Shown piece by piece: positions 49,998-60,735 of a stretch of 64,000 bases of DNA. This DNA is from Brevundimonas sp. (GTDB lineage Bacteria; Pseudomonadota; Alphaproteobacteria; Caulobacterales; Caulobacteraceae). How positions within the stretch are numbered: the stretch's first letter is position 1; each line of letters begins with the position of its first letter. The notes under the pieces were generated by a model. The model searched no databases. It had not been told where the DNA came from and worked only from the letters and a program-made list of their open reading frames with translations. The position numbers and the translations under genes were made by a program. The stretch covers positions 50,360 through 114,359 of the forward strand of contig QFQU01000006.1 in NCBI GenBank assembly GCA_003248965.1, in the 5' to 3' direction.

Positions 49998-50558
49998 ATG
50001 AAGACATCCCGCATCCTTACCTTGGCGATGGTCGGCTGCGCCTTCGCCGCCATGGCCGCCTGCACCCCCCGCAAGCCCCCTGTCGATTCCGGCGTGACCG
50101 ACACCGGCGCTGCGACGCCGACCGGCCCCAGCTATCCCACCGCCCCCACGGGCCCGATCACCGGCGGCCAGGTCGGCGCCGCCCAGCCGGGCAGCGAGCA
50201 GGACTTCGTCGTCAACATCGGCGACCGCATCTATTTCGATCTGGACAGCATCGAGGTGCGCCCCGAAGCCATGCCGCGCCTGGACGCCCAGGCCCAGTGG
50301 CTGCTGCGCTATCCGCAGGTCACGGTGCGGATCGAGGGCAACGCCGACGAACGCGGCACGCGCGAATACAATCTGGCCCTGGGCGCCCGCCGCGCCGAGG
50401 CCGTGCGCAACTATCTGATCAACCGCGGCGTGCCCGCCGGCCGGATCGACACCATCAGCTTCGGCAAGGAACGGCCGATCGCCGAAGGCTCGAACGAGGA
50501 CGCCTGGGCCCGCAACCGCAACGCCCACACGGCCATCGTCTCGGGCGCAATGCGCTAA
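49998..50558 (+). CDS. pal: Peptidoglycan-associated lipoprotein Pal
   Basis: A 186-residue lipoprotein with lipobox AAMAACTPRK and an OmpA-like C-terminal domain: IYFDLDSIEVRPEAMPRLDA, RIEGNADERGTREYNLALGA and RRAEAVRNYLINRG with the peptidoglycan-binding Asp/Arg. It anchors the outer membrane to the wall and partners TolB. A terminator follows. Confidence 0.96.
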   Translation: MKTSRILTLAMVGCAFAAMAACTPRKPPVDSGVTDTGAATPTGPSYPTAPTGPITGGQVGAAQPGSEQDFVVNIGDRIYFDLDSIEVRPEAMPRLDAQAQWLLRYPQVTVRIEGNADERGTREYNLALGARRAEAVRNYLINRGVPAGRIDTISFGKERPIAEGSNEDAWARNRNAHTAIVSGAMR

Positions 50559-50587
50559 GGCGTCAGGCCCCGTCTATAGCGATGCGA

Positions 50588-50617
50588 GAGGCGCCGGCCC
50601 GGGTCGGCGCCTCTTTT
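50588..50617 (+). terminator. Rho-independent terminator after pal
   Basis: Nine-bp stem GAGGCGCCG / CGGCGCCTC around an 8-base loop, followed by TTTT at 50614-50617. It separates tolQRAB-pal from the downstream DUF3667 and cpoB genes. Confidence 0.85.
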
Positions 50618-50687
50618 CGTTGGCGGCGCTTGAAGCGCCGGGCCGGGGGCGGCAGAAGGTCGGTTCGAGGGATTGGGGGATCACCGC

Positions 50688-51809
50688 ATGGATATCGAAG
50701 CGGCGGGCGGGGTTGTCACCGGCGGGCTTCTGGCCGGCGCCGTCGAAAAGCCGACCGGCAAGGCGGGCGAGACGCACGGCGGCGTCTGTTCCGACTGCGG
50801 CGCCGCGACCAGCGGAAACTTCTGTTCCAACTGCGGTCAGCCCACCCATGTGCATCGCACCCTGCTGCACCTCGGCGAGGAGTTGCTGCACGGGGTCATG
50901 CATTTCGACGCCCGCATCTGGCGCACCCTGCCGCTGTTGTGGCTGAACCCCGGTCGGCTGACGCGCGAGTGGGTCCAGGGTCGTCGCACCCGCTATGTTT
51001 CCCCGCTGGCGATCTTCCTGTTCACCCTGTTCGTGATGTTCTTCGCCCTGAGCTTCGCACCTCATCACGAGGGGCCGGCGGTTCAGGCCGACGAGATCGC
51101 CCAGCAGCGCGCGGCCGTGGAGGCGGCGCAGCGAACGGTGGACGAACTTCGCGCCGATAACACCCAGCCCCAGGCGATTCAGGCCGCGCAGATGGTGGTG
51201 GACCAGCGGCGCGCGCAGCTGACGCAGCTGGAGACCGAGCTGCGCGACGGGCGCGCCGACGGGCTGAAGCCCGGCAGCTGGCAGGCCAGTCTGAAGGACA
51301 TGGCGACCGGCGACGCCGACGACGAGCCCGGCCATCTGCAGGCCAAGATCGCGGGTCAGGAGATCAAGAGCGGCGGCCATGGCCTGGGCGCCACCATCGC
51401 CAAGAAGCTGCAGAACCCGGACCTGGCGCTCTACAAACTGCAGCAGACGCTGTACAAATTCGCCTTCCTTCTGGTGCCGCTGTCGATCCCGTTCGTGGCC
51501 CTGCTGTTTCTGTGGAAGCGGGGCTTCACCCTGTACGACCACGGGGTGTTCGTCCTCTATTCCCTGACCTTCATGGCCATGCTGCTGATGCTGATGGTCG
51601 TCGCCGGAAGCTTCTGGGGAACGTTCGGCCTGGTGGTGATCAATCTGGCGGCCCTTGCGGTCCCGGTGCATATGTTCGCCCAGATGAAGGGCGCCTATTC
51701 CCTGTCGATCTTTTCGGCCCTGTGGCGGACGGTGGCGCTGATGGTGTTCTGCACCATCGTGATCGGTCTGTTCGTGACGGCCATCATCTATCTGGGCCTG
51801 GGGCATTGA
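50688..51809 (+). CDS. DUF3667-family zinc-ribbon membrane protein
   Basis: A 373-residue protein. A CxxC-x8-CxxC zinc ribbon (VCSDCGAATSGNFCSNCGQP, about residues 33-52) is followed by LLHGVMHFDARIWRTLPLLW and LTREWVQGRRTRYVSPLAIF, the DUF3667 signature, then one helix, a long charged coiled-coil (residues 130-240) and four C-terminal helices. Function unknown. It lies between pal and cpoB, in its own unit by the terminator upstream, which suggests an envelope role. Confidence 0.85.
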   Translation: MDIEAAGGVVTGGLLAGAVEKPTGKAGETHGGVCSDCGAATSGNFCSNCGQPTHVHRTLLHLGEELLHGVMHFDARIWRTLPLLWLNPGRLTREWVQGRRTRYVSPLAIFLFTLFVMFFALSFAPHHEGPAVQADEIAQQRAAVEAAQRTVDELRADNTQPQAIQAAQMVVDQRRAQLTQLETELRDGRADGLKPGSWQASLKDMATGDADDEPGHLQAKIAGQEIKSGGHGLGATIAKKLQNPDLALYKLQQTLYKFAFLLVPLSIPFVALLFLWKRGFTLYDHGVFVLYSLTFMAMLLMLMVVAGSFWGTFGLVVINLAALAVPVHMFAQMKGAYSLSIFSALWRTVALMVFCTIVIGLFVTAIIYLGLGH

Positions 51810-51860
51810 GACGCGCCGGGCGCCTTGCAGCGGCCCCAAATCGGTGAAACCTAGACGCCC

Positions 51861-52709
51861 ATGACGCTTACGCTTTCGATCACGCGCAAACGCGCCTTCG
51901 CCGCCACGGCGCTCGGTCTGATCCTGGTCGCGGGAGGCGCCGTCGCCCAGCAGGCCGCGCCCAACATCATGGAGCGGACCGAATGGGACAACCGGCGGCT
52001 GGACCAGCTGGACCGCAACGTCCGCCGCCTGGAACGCGCCCTGACCCAGAGAAACGCCGCCGGCCAGCCCGTTCTGGTCGAGCCGGACCCCGAGGTCGTG
52101 ACCCTGCAGGGGCAGATGGGCCTGATCAGCCAGCGTCTGAGCGATCTTGAGTCCACGGTGCGTCGCATCAACGGCGACAACGAGCGGCTGACCTTCCAGC
52201 TGGACGAGGCGACGCGCGACAATGCGGCCCTGCGCAACCGCCTGGTCGATGCCGAGAACCGCATCCAGAAGCTGGAGACGGCGGCCGAACTGAACGCGCC
52301 GATCGAGGCCAATTCCCCGACCGGCGACGCGGGCCAGGACCTGGCGGCGGCGGTGCGCATGCTGTCCAGCGACCGGCCGCGCGGGGTCCGTGCCCTGGAG
52401 ACGGTGGCGATCACCTGGCCCAACACGCCGCAGGGGCGCGAGGCCAACGCCCGGCTGGGCGACCTGCGCGTCGCCGCCAACGACAAGGCCGGGGCCGTGC
52501 CCTATTACGCTACGGCGCTGAAGGACTGGCCGCGCATCGGCTGGGCCGGCGACACGACGCTGAAGCTGGCCGACGCCCTGTTCGCCACCGACCGCAAGAC
52601 CCAGGGGTGCGCCGCGCTGGGCGAGTTCACGCGCCGCTATGCGCCCACGGCCAACGACGCCCAGAAGGCGCGGGCGACCCAGTTGCGGACGGCGGGCGGC
52701 TGCGGCTGA
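51861..52709 (+). CDS. cpoB: Cell-division coordinator CpoB (YbgF)
   Basis: A 282-residue secreted protein with signal peptide ending AGGAVAQQ, a coiled-coil (residues 40-140, for example LDQLDRNVRRLERAL) and a C-terminal TPR region (AVRMLSSDRPRGVRALETVA, VPYYATALKDWPRIGWAGDT). CpoB links Tol to septal wall synthesis. The last cysteines (QGCAALGEF, GGCG) are typical of alphaproteobacterial forms. Its stop TGA overlaps the likely CTG start of tilS. Confidence 0.92.
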   Translation: MTLTLSITRKRAFAATALGLILVAGGAVAQQAAPNIMERTEWDNRRLDQLDRNVRRLERALTQRNAAGQPVLVEPDPEVVTLQGQMGLISQRLSDLESTVRRINGDNERLTFQLDEATRDNAALRNRLVDAENRIQKLETAAELNAPIEANSPTGDAGQDLAAAVRMLSSDRPRGVRALETVAITWPNTPQGREANARLGDLRVAANDKAGAVPYYATALKDWPRIGWAGDTTLKLADALFATDRKTQGCAALGEFTRRYAPTANDAQKARATQLRTAGGCG

Positions 52710-54047
52710 CCCCACTTCGACCGGACAGCGACGCAGGGCTGAGCCAGCGGCTGTTCGCGCGGCTGGACCGACGGCTGGCGGCCGATCGCGCCGCGCCCGT
52801 GGCCCTGGCCCTGTCCGGGGGCGGGGATTCCGTCGCCTTGCTGCATCTGGCGGCGGACTGGGCGCGGGCGCGCGGGCGATCCCTGCTGGCCCTGACGGTC
52901 GATCATGGACTGAACCCCGACAGCGCGCGTTGGACCGCCGAGGCGGCCGAGGCGGCGCGCGCGGCGGGCGCCGACTGGCGCGGCCTGACGTGGGACGGCG
53001 ACAAGCCGGCGACGGGGCTGACGGCGGCGGCGCGGGCGGCGCGGCATCGGCTGATCGGCGAGGCGGCGCGGGCGGCCGGGGCGCGGGTGATCCTGATGGC
53101 CCACACCGCCGACGATGCAGCCGAGGCCGACTGGATGCGGGCGCGCGGGGCGACCCTGGGCCGGGTGCGCGAATGGTCGCCCTCGCCCGCATGGCCCGAG
53201 GGGCGGGGGGTGATGCTGCTGCGGCCCCTGCTGGAGGAACGGCGCGCGACCCTGCGTCACTGGCTGAACGGGCGGGGCCTGAGCTGGATCGAGGATCCCG
53301 CCAACGCCGATCCGCGGTTCGGCCGCAGCCGGGCGCGTCAGGCGCTGGCGGCAGGGGCGACGGCGCCCGCGACGTCTTCTGAGCCGGTCGAGGACGCGGC
53401 GCGGCTGTTCGCCGACGACGACGGCCTTGTCCGCACGGGGCGGGGCGTCGGCGGACGCGCCCTGGCGGCGGCCCTGGTCTCGGTCGGGGGCGGGGACGCG
53501 CCGCCGCGCGGCGAGCGTCTGGCCCGGCTGATCGCGCGGCTGCGGGCGGGCGAAGACTTCACCGCCGTCCTGTGCGGGGCGCGGGTCGAGACGGCGGATG
53601 CGGACGTGCTGATCATGCGCGAGGCGGGCGAACTGGCGCGACGGCCCCTTGCGCCGCTGAGGTTGATCCCCGGCGTGGAGGCGGTGTGGGACGGGCGGTT
53701 CGTCTTCACCGCCGCCGATCCCGGCTGGCGCGTGGTCGCGGGCCGGGGGCGTCTGGCGGGGCTGTCGCCGCAGGATCGAGCATGGCTGAACCGCCTGCCG
53801 CCCGGCGCGCGCGGGGCGGCGCCCGTCCTGCTGCGGGACGGCGAACTGGTCCCGGTTCTTGCAGGCGTCGGGGTCGAATGGCGCGGGCTTGTCGCGGAAC
53901 GGCTCAGGCTGGCGCTGGACGAAACGACGCATGAAGACGATCTGAATCCCGCGACCGATGGCGTAACGCCCCGGAAGCTCCTATTTTCCTGGCCAGACCA
54001 TTTCAGACCGGCGGACCCAAGGGGCCGGCGGCCGACCGAGGACCCCT

Positions 54048-54061
<14 letters not shown>
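52706..54061 (+). CDS. tilS: tRNA(Ile)-lysidine synthase
   Basis: A 451-residue PP-loop enzyme that makes lysidine at position 34 of tRNA-Ile(CAU). The ATP motif is VALALSGGGDSVALLHLAAD; LTVDHGLNPDSARWTAE, LMAHTADDAAEADWMR and LSWIEDPANADPRFGR follow. The reading frame has no ATG, GTG or TTG between 52607 and the ATP motif that would leave the N-terminal helix intact. The best start is CTG at 52706, overlapping the cpoB stop as CTGA; a GTG at 52607 would add 33 non-family residues. The 3' end overlaps ftsH by 14 bp. Confidence 0.88.
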
Positions 54062-56003
<1,942 letters not shown>

Positions 56004-56020
56004 AGGGCGTCTCCAGCCGC

Positions 56021-56129
56021 CGTCATCCTCGGGCCCGACCCGAGGATCGGATGTCGGGCTGGCTGTGAATCCACGGCTGGCGCACTGCGGCGGACCGCTC
56101 GGCCCTCGGGTCGAGCCCGAGGGTGACGG
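56021..56129. repeat. Inverted repeat after ftsH
   Basis: Left arm 56021-56045 (CGTCATCCTCGGGCCCGACC...) and right arm 56104-56129 are nearly complementary and enclose about 58 bp. It is of the same general class of extragenic palindromes as seen elsewhere in the window, with a different sequence. Confidence 0.65.
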
Positions 56130-56138
56130 ATAAAGAAT

Positions 56139-56172
56139 AAAACCGCCGGGAGAGCGATCTCCCGGCGGTTTT
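56139..56172. terminator. Rho-independent terminator after ftsH
   Basis: Perfect 11-bp stem CCGCCGGGAGA / TCTCCCGGCGG with GCGA loop, flanked by AAAA on the left and TTTT on the right, so it could work on both strands. It ends the cpoB-tilS-ftsH unit. Confidence 0.93.
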
Positions 56173-56281
56173 CGCATGCGTCGAGGGTGATGCGGTTGTG
56201 GTGTCAACGTCATCTTGTGAACCAGTTTGTAATTTAGACTAGTCTGTGAGAATGTTGCCTCCTCATCAAGGGGAGGGAGCC

Positions 56282-57496
56282 ATGACGGCGTCCGAAATCG
56301 ACCGATCAGAACGACTGCATGGGCTGGACGCCCTGAGGGCCGCCGCCCTGCTTTTGGGCGTGGTGCTGCACGCGACCCTGTCCTTCTTTCCGACCCCGAT
56401 CTGGATCGTCGCCGATGATCAGCGGTCGGTCTGGGCCAGCGGTCTGTTCTTCGCCATCCACCTGTTCCGCATGGGGACCTTCTTCCTGATCGCCGGCCTG
56501 TTCGCGCATAGTCTGCTGAACAGGCGGGGCGTGGTCGGCTTCGCGATCGACCGCCTGACGCGCATCGCCGCGCCGCTGGCCGTCTTCTGGGGCGTGATCC
56601 TGGCGGCCATCGTCGCCGTGTTGATCTGGAACGCCTCGTTGCAGGGGCTGACCGCCGCCGACGCCCCGCCGCCGCCGAAATACGACTGGACCGACGATCC
56701 CCTGACCCATCTGTGGTTCCTGTGGGTGCTGCTGATCTTCTATGCGGCCTTGCTGATCCTGCGCGCGGCCTTCGGGGCGCTGGACCGCAAGGGCGACGGC
56801 GCGCGGGCGCTGGATCGCCTGACCGCGGGGTTGGTCGGATCATGGGGGCCGTTGGCGCTGGGCGCGCCCGTGGCGGTCGCCCTTTGGCTGGAGCCGAACT
56901 GGATCGCCTTCTTCGGCGTGCCGACGCCGGACCACGGCCTGATCCCCAACGCCGCCGCCCTGGTCGGATTCGGCACGGCCTTCGGTTTCGGCGTGCTGCT
57001 TGACCGTCGCCGCGACCTGCTGGGCCGCATCCAGGCCTGGACGCCCGCCTGTCTGGGGCTGGCCCTGGTCGTGGGCGCGATGGCCCTTATGCTGGCGGGC
57101 GGACCTGATCCGCGTCTGAAACCCCTGACCGATCCGTCGATCAAGGCGGCTGCGGCGGCGGCTTTCGGCGTGGCGACCTTCGCCTCGGTCTTCGCCGCCG
57201 TGGGGCTGGCGATGCGGTTCGCCTCGGGCCGCAGCGCCGTGCGGCGCTATCTCTCGGACGCCTCCTACTGGGTCTATATCGTCCATCTGCCGCTGGTGAT
57301 GGCGGGACAGGTTGTGGTGCAGGACTGGACCCTGCCGTGGGCCGTCAAGCTGATCCTGGTCGTCTCGGGCGTCCTCGTCGTCTCTATCGCCAGCTACGAA
57401 CTGCTGATCCGTCACAGCTTCATGGGCCGCTGGCTGAACGGCCGCCGCGTGCCCTGGAGGAGGGCCCCACGACCCGTGTTCGCCCCCGCCGAATAG
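56282..57496 (+). CDS. Acyltransferase 3-family membrane protein (OpgC/MdoC-like)
   Basis: A 404-residue protein with about ten membrane helices. The acyltransferase 3 start is RLHGLDALRAAALLLGVVLH with the catalytic histidine of VVLHATLSF, followed by LFRMGTFFLIAGLFAH and THLWFLWVLLIFYAALL. A C-terminal YLSDASYWVYIVHLPLVMAG is typical of the glucan succinyltransferase-like branch. It would transfer acyl groups to an envelope glycan. GGGGAGGGAGCC precedes the ATG at 56282. A short A/T-rich promoter-like stretch (TTGTGAACCAGTTTGTAATT) lies 60 bp upstream. Confidence 0.88.
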   Translation: MTASEIDRSERLHGLDALRAAALLLGVVLHATLSFFPTPIWIVADDQRSVWASGLFFAIHLFRMGTFFLIAGLFAHSLLNRRGVVGFAIDRLTRIAAPLAVFWGVILAAIVAVLIWNASLQGLTAADAPPPPKYDWTDDPLTHLWFLWVLLIFYAALLILRAAFGALDRKGDGARALDRLTAGLVGSWGPLALGAPVAVALWLEPNWIAFFGVPTPDHGLIPNAAALVGFGTAFGFGVLLDRRRDLLGRIQAWTPACLGLALVVGAMALMLAGGPDPRLKPLTDPSIKAAAAAAFGVATFASVFAAVGLAMRFASGRSAVRRYLSDASYWVYIVHLPLVMAGQVVVQDWTLPWAVKLILVVSGVLVVSIASYELLIRHSFMGRWLNGRRVPWRRAPRPVFAPAE

Positions 57497-57559
57497 CTTG
57501 CCAACCCCGACGGCTGCGTCCATCCGGAAAGGCAGCCGCGTCGCGCCAGGAATCACCCG

Positions 57560-58198
57560 ATGACCGACAAGTCCCGCACGCCCGAAGCCGACCTCGCCTT
57601 CATGCGCTCCATCGTCGAGGGCAGCGGACGACCGCCGATGACCCTGGCCGTCTGTTATCTGGCGGGCGGGCTGCTGTACGGCCTCCAGTGCCTGTTTCAC
57701 GTCGGGCAGGTGCTGGGACTGATCCGCTGGCCCGATCCGGCCAATCTGGCCTTCGTGGTCGGGATCAGCGTCGCCTTTCTGGCGGTCCTGACCTGGGCGA
57801 TCCTGAGGGACCGCAAGGCCGGTCCGGCCAATCGAGGGCCGCTGGCCACGCGGGTGACGAGCGCGGCCTTCAGCGCCACCGGCATGGCCAACGCGGCCGT
57901 GGTGATCGTCTTCGCCGTGGGGGCGATCCGGGATCGGGACTTCGCCGTCTGGCTCTATTACGCCGCCATCGTCTTCGCCCTTCAGTCGGCGGCCTGGTAT
58001 GTGGCCTGGGTGTTGAAGAAGAAGGGCTGGATGCTGGCGGTGTCGCTGGGCGGATGGGTCACGGCGGTGGCCCTGGGCCTGCTGGTGCGCCAGCCGGTCG
58101 CCTATCTGGGCGTCTGCACCGTGGCGCTGTTCCTGCTGTTCGCCCTGCCGGGGTGGGCCCTGTTCCGCGACGCCCGCGCGGGCGCCAGGGCGGCCTGA
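57560..58198 (+). CDS. Multi-TM membrane protein paired with an HTH regulator
   Basis: A 212-residue protein with about six hydrophobic helices (for example LAVCYLAGGLLYGLQCLFHV and VVIVFAVGAIRDRDFAVWLY). It precedes the winged-helix regulator gene by 3 bp, an arrangement common for self-contained membrane protein/regulator pairs in Caulobacterales. Function unknown. Confidence 0.72.
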   Translation: MTDKSRTPEADLAFMRSIVEGSGRPPMTLAVCYLAGGLLYGLQCLFHVGQVLGLIRWPDPANLAFVVGISVAFLAVLTWAILRDRKAGPANRGPLATRVTSAAFSATGMANAAVVIVFAVGAIRDRDFAVWLYYAAIVFALQSAAWYVAWVLKKKGWMLAVSLGGWVTAVALGLLVRQPVAYLGVCTVALFLLFALPGWALFRDARAGARAA

Positions 58199-58201
58199 AC
58201 C

Positions 58202-58504
58202 ATGGGGCTGGCCGATTTCGGACGGATCGACGAGGTCATCCACGGCCGCATGCGGCTGGGGATCATGGTCTATCTGGCCGATGTCGAGGCGGCCGACTTC
58301 ACCGAACTGAAGACGGTGCTGGAGGCGACCCAGGGCAATCTGTCGGTCCACATCAAGAAGCTGGAGGAGGCCGGCTATGTCGCCGTCGCCAAGAGCTTCG
58401 TGAACAATCGGCCCCTGACGCGCGTGTCGATCACCCCGGCCGGCCGGACGGCCTTCGCCGCCTATCTGGAGGCCCTGGGCGGCCTGATCGGCGGCAAGGG
58501 CTGA
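58202..58504 (+). CDS. Winged-helix transcriptional regulator (HTH_34 / MarR-like)
   Basis: A 100-residue DNA-binding protein. The helix-turn-helix reads FTELKTVLEATQGNLSVHIK followed by KLEEAGYVAVAKSFVNNRPL and a wing. It matches the PF13601-type regulators that pair with small membrane proteins. It probably controls its own operon, including the adjacent membrane protein. Confidence 0.87.
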   Translation: MGLADFGRIDEVIHGRMRLGIMVYLADVEAADFTELKTVLEATQGNLSVHIKKLEEAGYVAVAKSFVNNRPLTRVSITPAGRTAFAAYLEALGGLIGGKG

Positions 58505-58516
58505 GGCCCGCGCGGC

Positions 58517-58903
58517 TCAACCGTCCTCGGGCTCCTCGATCCGCACCAGGGTCAGGCGGCGTTCGGCGCCGGACGGATCGGTCCAGGCGATGGTGCGCCC
58601 CTCGGCCAGGCCGATCAGGCCCGCCCCGACGTGCGACAGGATCGAGACCTTGCCGGCGTCGATGTCGGCGTCCTGGGGCATGACGATCTGGATGCGCCGC
58701 GGGGTTTCCGAGCGGCCGTCGACATAATGCAGCCAGCGATACAGCGGAGCGCCGCGCGCGGGGCGGCCCTCGGGTTCGACCACGGCGCGATCCAGTTCCT
58801 GTTGCAGCAGGCCGGCGACGCCGGCGCCCGGCATGTCGCCGACCAGACGGCTGAGACGGTCGTGATCGGCGGCGCCGATATAGATCTTGGGACGAGGGGA
58901 CAT
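58517..58903 (-). CDS. GreA/GreB- or Rnk-like C-terminal domain protein
   Basis: A 128-residue protein with the transcript-cleavage-factor C-terminal fold: RRIQIVMPQDADIDAGKVSI followed by LSHVGAGLIGLAEGRTIAW. The short N-terminal helix (DHDRLSRLVGDMPGAGVAGL) resembles Rnk, which binds RNA polymerase but lacks the long GreA coiled-coil. It is convergent with the HTH gene and has 195 bp upstream shared with folP; no gene is seen in that gap. Confidence 0.85.
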   Translation of the reverse strand: MSPRPKIYIGAADHDRLSRLVGDMPGAGVAGLLQQELDRAVVEPEGRPARGAPLYRWLHYVDGRSETPRRIQIVMPQDADIDAGKVSILSHVGAGLIGLAEGRTIAWTDPSGAERRLTLVRIEEPEDG

Positions 58904-59098
58904 GGGGATGCTCTGATGCGGACGGATGGACGGAGGCGCGGCGTCGCGGCCATCGGGAAGGGGGGGAGAAGAGGCGCCCGGAACGGGGCGAAGGGCGCGC
59001 GGCCGTTCCGGGTCAGCCGCCTGCGACGAGGCGTCCCGCGTGGGAAAGGCGTCGAGCCTGGCTGACGAAACGAGCGATCACGGCTAGAGGCTGGTCCC

Positions 59099-59926
59099 AT
59101 GCGACGCGAAAGTCAAACCGACGGGCGACCCCTGGTCATGGGGATCGTCAACGTCACCCCCGACAGCTTTTCGGACGGGGGGCGGTTCACCTCGACGGGG
59201 GCGGCGGTCGAGCGGGCGATGCGGCTGGTCGCGGACGGGGCGGACGTGCTGGACGTCGGCGGGGAAAGCACCCGGCCGGGCGCGCAGCCGGTCGGCACGG
59301 CCGAGGAGATCGGCAGGACGGCGCCGGTGATCGCCGCCCTGTGCGCCCGTTGGGACGGACCGATCAGCATCGACACGATGAAGCCGGCCGTGGCGCGCGC
59401 CGCCGTCGCCGCCGGGGCGACGATGTGGAACGACGTGACCGCCCTGACGCACGCGCCGGACAGCGCGGCGGTCGCGGCCGAACTGGGCTGCGACCTGGTG
59501 CTGATGCATATGAAGGGCGAGCCCCGAACGATGCAGGCCGACCCGAGATACGACGATGTGGCGGGCGAGGTGCGGGATTATCTGGCCGCGCGCGCCCAGG
59601 CGGCGATGGCGGCGGGCGTGGCGCGCGAGCGGATCTGGCTGGACCCCGGCGTCGGCTTTGGCAAGACGGCGGCGCACAATCTGACCCTGACCGCGCGGCT
59701 GGACGTGCTGGTCGATCTGGGCTTTCCGGTCCTGTACGCCGCCAGCCGCAAGCGGTTGATCCAGGCGGTCGATCCGACGGCGACGGAGGCCTGCGACCGG
59801 CTGGGCGGCTCCCTGGCCCTGGCGCTGGAAGCGGCGCGGCGCGGAGCGCGCATGGTGCGGGTTCACGACGTGCGCGAAACGGTTCAGGCCCTGAAGCTTC
59901 AGGCGGCGGTGACGGCGGCGGGGTGA
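59099..59926 (+). CDS. folP: Dihydropteroate synthase
   Basis: A 275-residue TIM-barrel enzyme. Signatures are GIVNVTPDSFSDGGRF near residue 15, DVGGESTRPGAQPV near residue 51, and LDPGVGFGKTAAHNL with YAASRKRLI. It condenses pteridine diphosphate with p-aminobenzoate in folate synthesis, and is the sulfonamide target. Length is normal. Confidence 0.97.
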   Translation: MRRESQTDGRPLVMGIVNVTPDSFSDGGRFTSTGAAVERAMRLVADGADVLDVGGESTRPGAQPVGTAEEIGRTAPVIAALCARWDGPISIDTMKPAVARAAVAAGATMWNDVTALTHAPDSAAVAAELGCDLVLMHMKGEPRTMQADPRYDDVAGEVRDYLAARAQAAMAAGVARERIWLDPGVGFGKTAAHNLTLTARLDVLVDLGFPVLYAASRKRLIQAVDPTATEACDRLGGSLALALEAARRGARMVRVHDVRETVQALKLQAAVTAAG

Positions 59927-59991
59927 AGACCCGCGACCTGGCGTCGCAGCTGGGCTATGGCGATGGAAGACCCTCGCAACAGTCCCGATCC

Positions 59992-60348
59992 ATGCCCCTG
60001 AACCCCTATATCGCCCCCATCGTCATGCTGGTCCTGTCGAACGTCTTCATGACCTTCGCCTGGTACGGCCACCTGAAGTTCGACCACAAGCCGCTGTGGC
60101 TCCTGGTCATCGCCAGCTGGGGCATCGCCTTCTTCGAATACTGGCTGGCGGTGCCGGCCAACCGGATCGGCCATCAGGTCTATTCGACGGCCGAGCTGAA
60201 GACGATGCAGGAGGTGATCACCCTGATCGTCTTCGCCGGGTTTTCGGTGCTGTATCTGGGCGAGAAGCTGACGGTGAACCACCTGGTCGGCTTCGCCTTC
60301 ATCGCCCTGGGCGCCTTCTTCATCTTCAAGGGGCCGCTGGGCGGCTGA
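59992..60348 (+). CDS. DUF486/DMT-family small membrane protein
   Basis: A 118-residue protein with four helices: IAPIVMLVLSNVFMTFAWYG, LWLLVIASWGIAFFEYWLAV, TLIVFAGFSVLYLGEKLTVN and HLVGFAFIALGAFFIFKGPL. This is the DUF486 family. Together with the neighbouring SMR protein it may form a transport or export unit. Function not established. Confidence 0.85.
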   Translation: MPLNPYIAPIVMLVLSNVFMTFAWYGHLKFDHKPLWLLVIASWGIAFFEYWLAVPANRIGHQVYSTAELKTMQEVITLIVFAGFSVLYLGEKLTVNHLVGFAFIALGAFFIFKGPLGG

Positions 60349-60390
60349 TCGCGGCTTGCCCTGATCGACGGGCTGCGCCATCTGAGCCGC

Positions 60391-60735
60391 ATGTCCTGGG
60401 TCATGTCGATCAATCCGTGGGCGACGCTGATGGTCGCCGGTCTGCTGGAGGTCCTGTGGGCTTCGGGCCTGAAGACCGTCGGCCTGAACCGGCCGCTGAC
60501 GTCGCTGGGCGTGGGCGTGGCCCTGGCCGGCAGCATGATCCTGTTGTGGGTCGCCACGCAAAAGCTGCCCATCGGCACGGCCTATGCGGTGTGGACCGGC
60601 ATCGGCGCGGTCGGGGCGGCGGTGGTGGGCGTGCTGGTCCATGGCGAGCCGGCGACGGTGGTCAGGGCCGTGTGCATCCTGCTGATCGTGGCGGGGATCG
60701 TCGGTTTGAAACTGTTTTCGGGAGCGGCGGCATGA
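60391..60735 (+). CDS. SMR-family transporter, SugE/Gdx-like
   Basis: A 114-residue four-helix protein with the SMR signatures LMVAGLLEVLWASGLKTVG (conserved membrane Glu), LPIGTAYAVWTGIGAVGAAV and AVCILLIVAGIVGLKLF. The sequence fits SugE/Gdx guanidinium exporters better than EmrE, but drug specificity cannot be read from it. The start at 60391 or 60403 is uncertain. thiD overlaps the end by 4 bp. Confidence 0.87.
   Translation: MSWVMSINPWATLMVAGLLEVLWASGLKTVGLNRPLTSLGVGVALAGSMILLWVATQKLPIGTAYAVWTGIGAVGAAVVGVLVHGEPATVVRAVCILLIVAGIVGLKLFSGAAA

Noticed and set aside
52607..52705. GTG at 52607 as the tilS start
   Set aside because: It would overlap cpoB by 103 bp and add 33 residues that do not resemble TilS.
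60349..60390. Guanidine riboswitch before the SMR gene
   Set aside because: The gap is only 42 bp and shows no ykkC-type motif.
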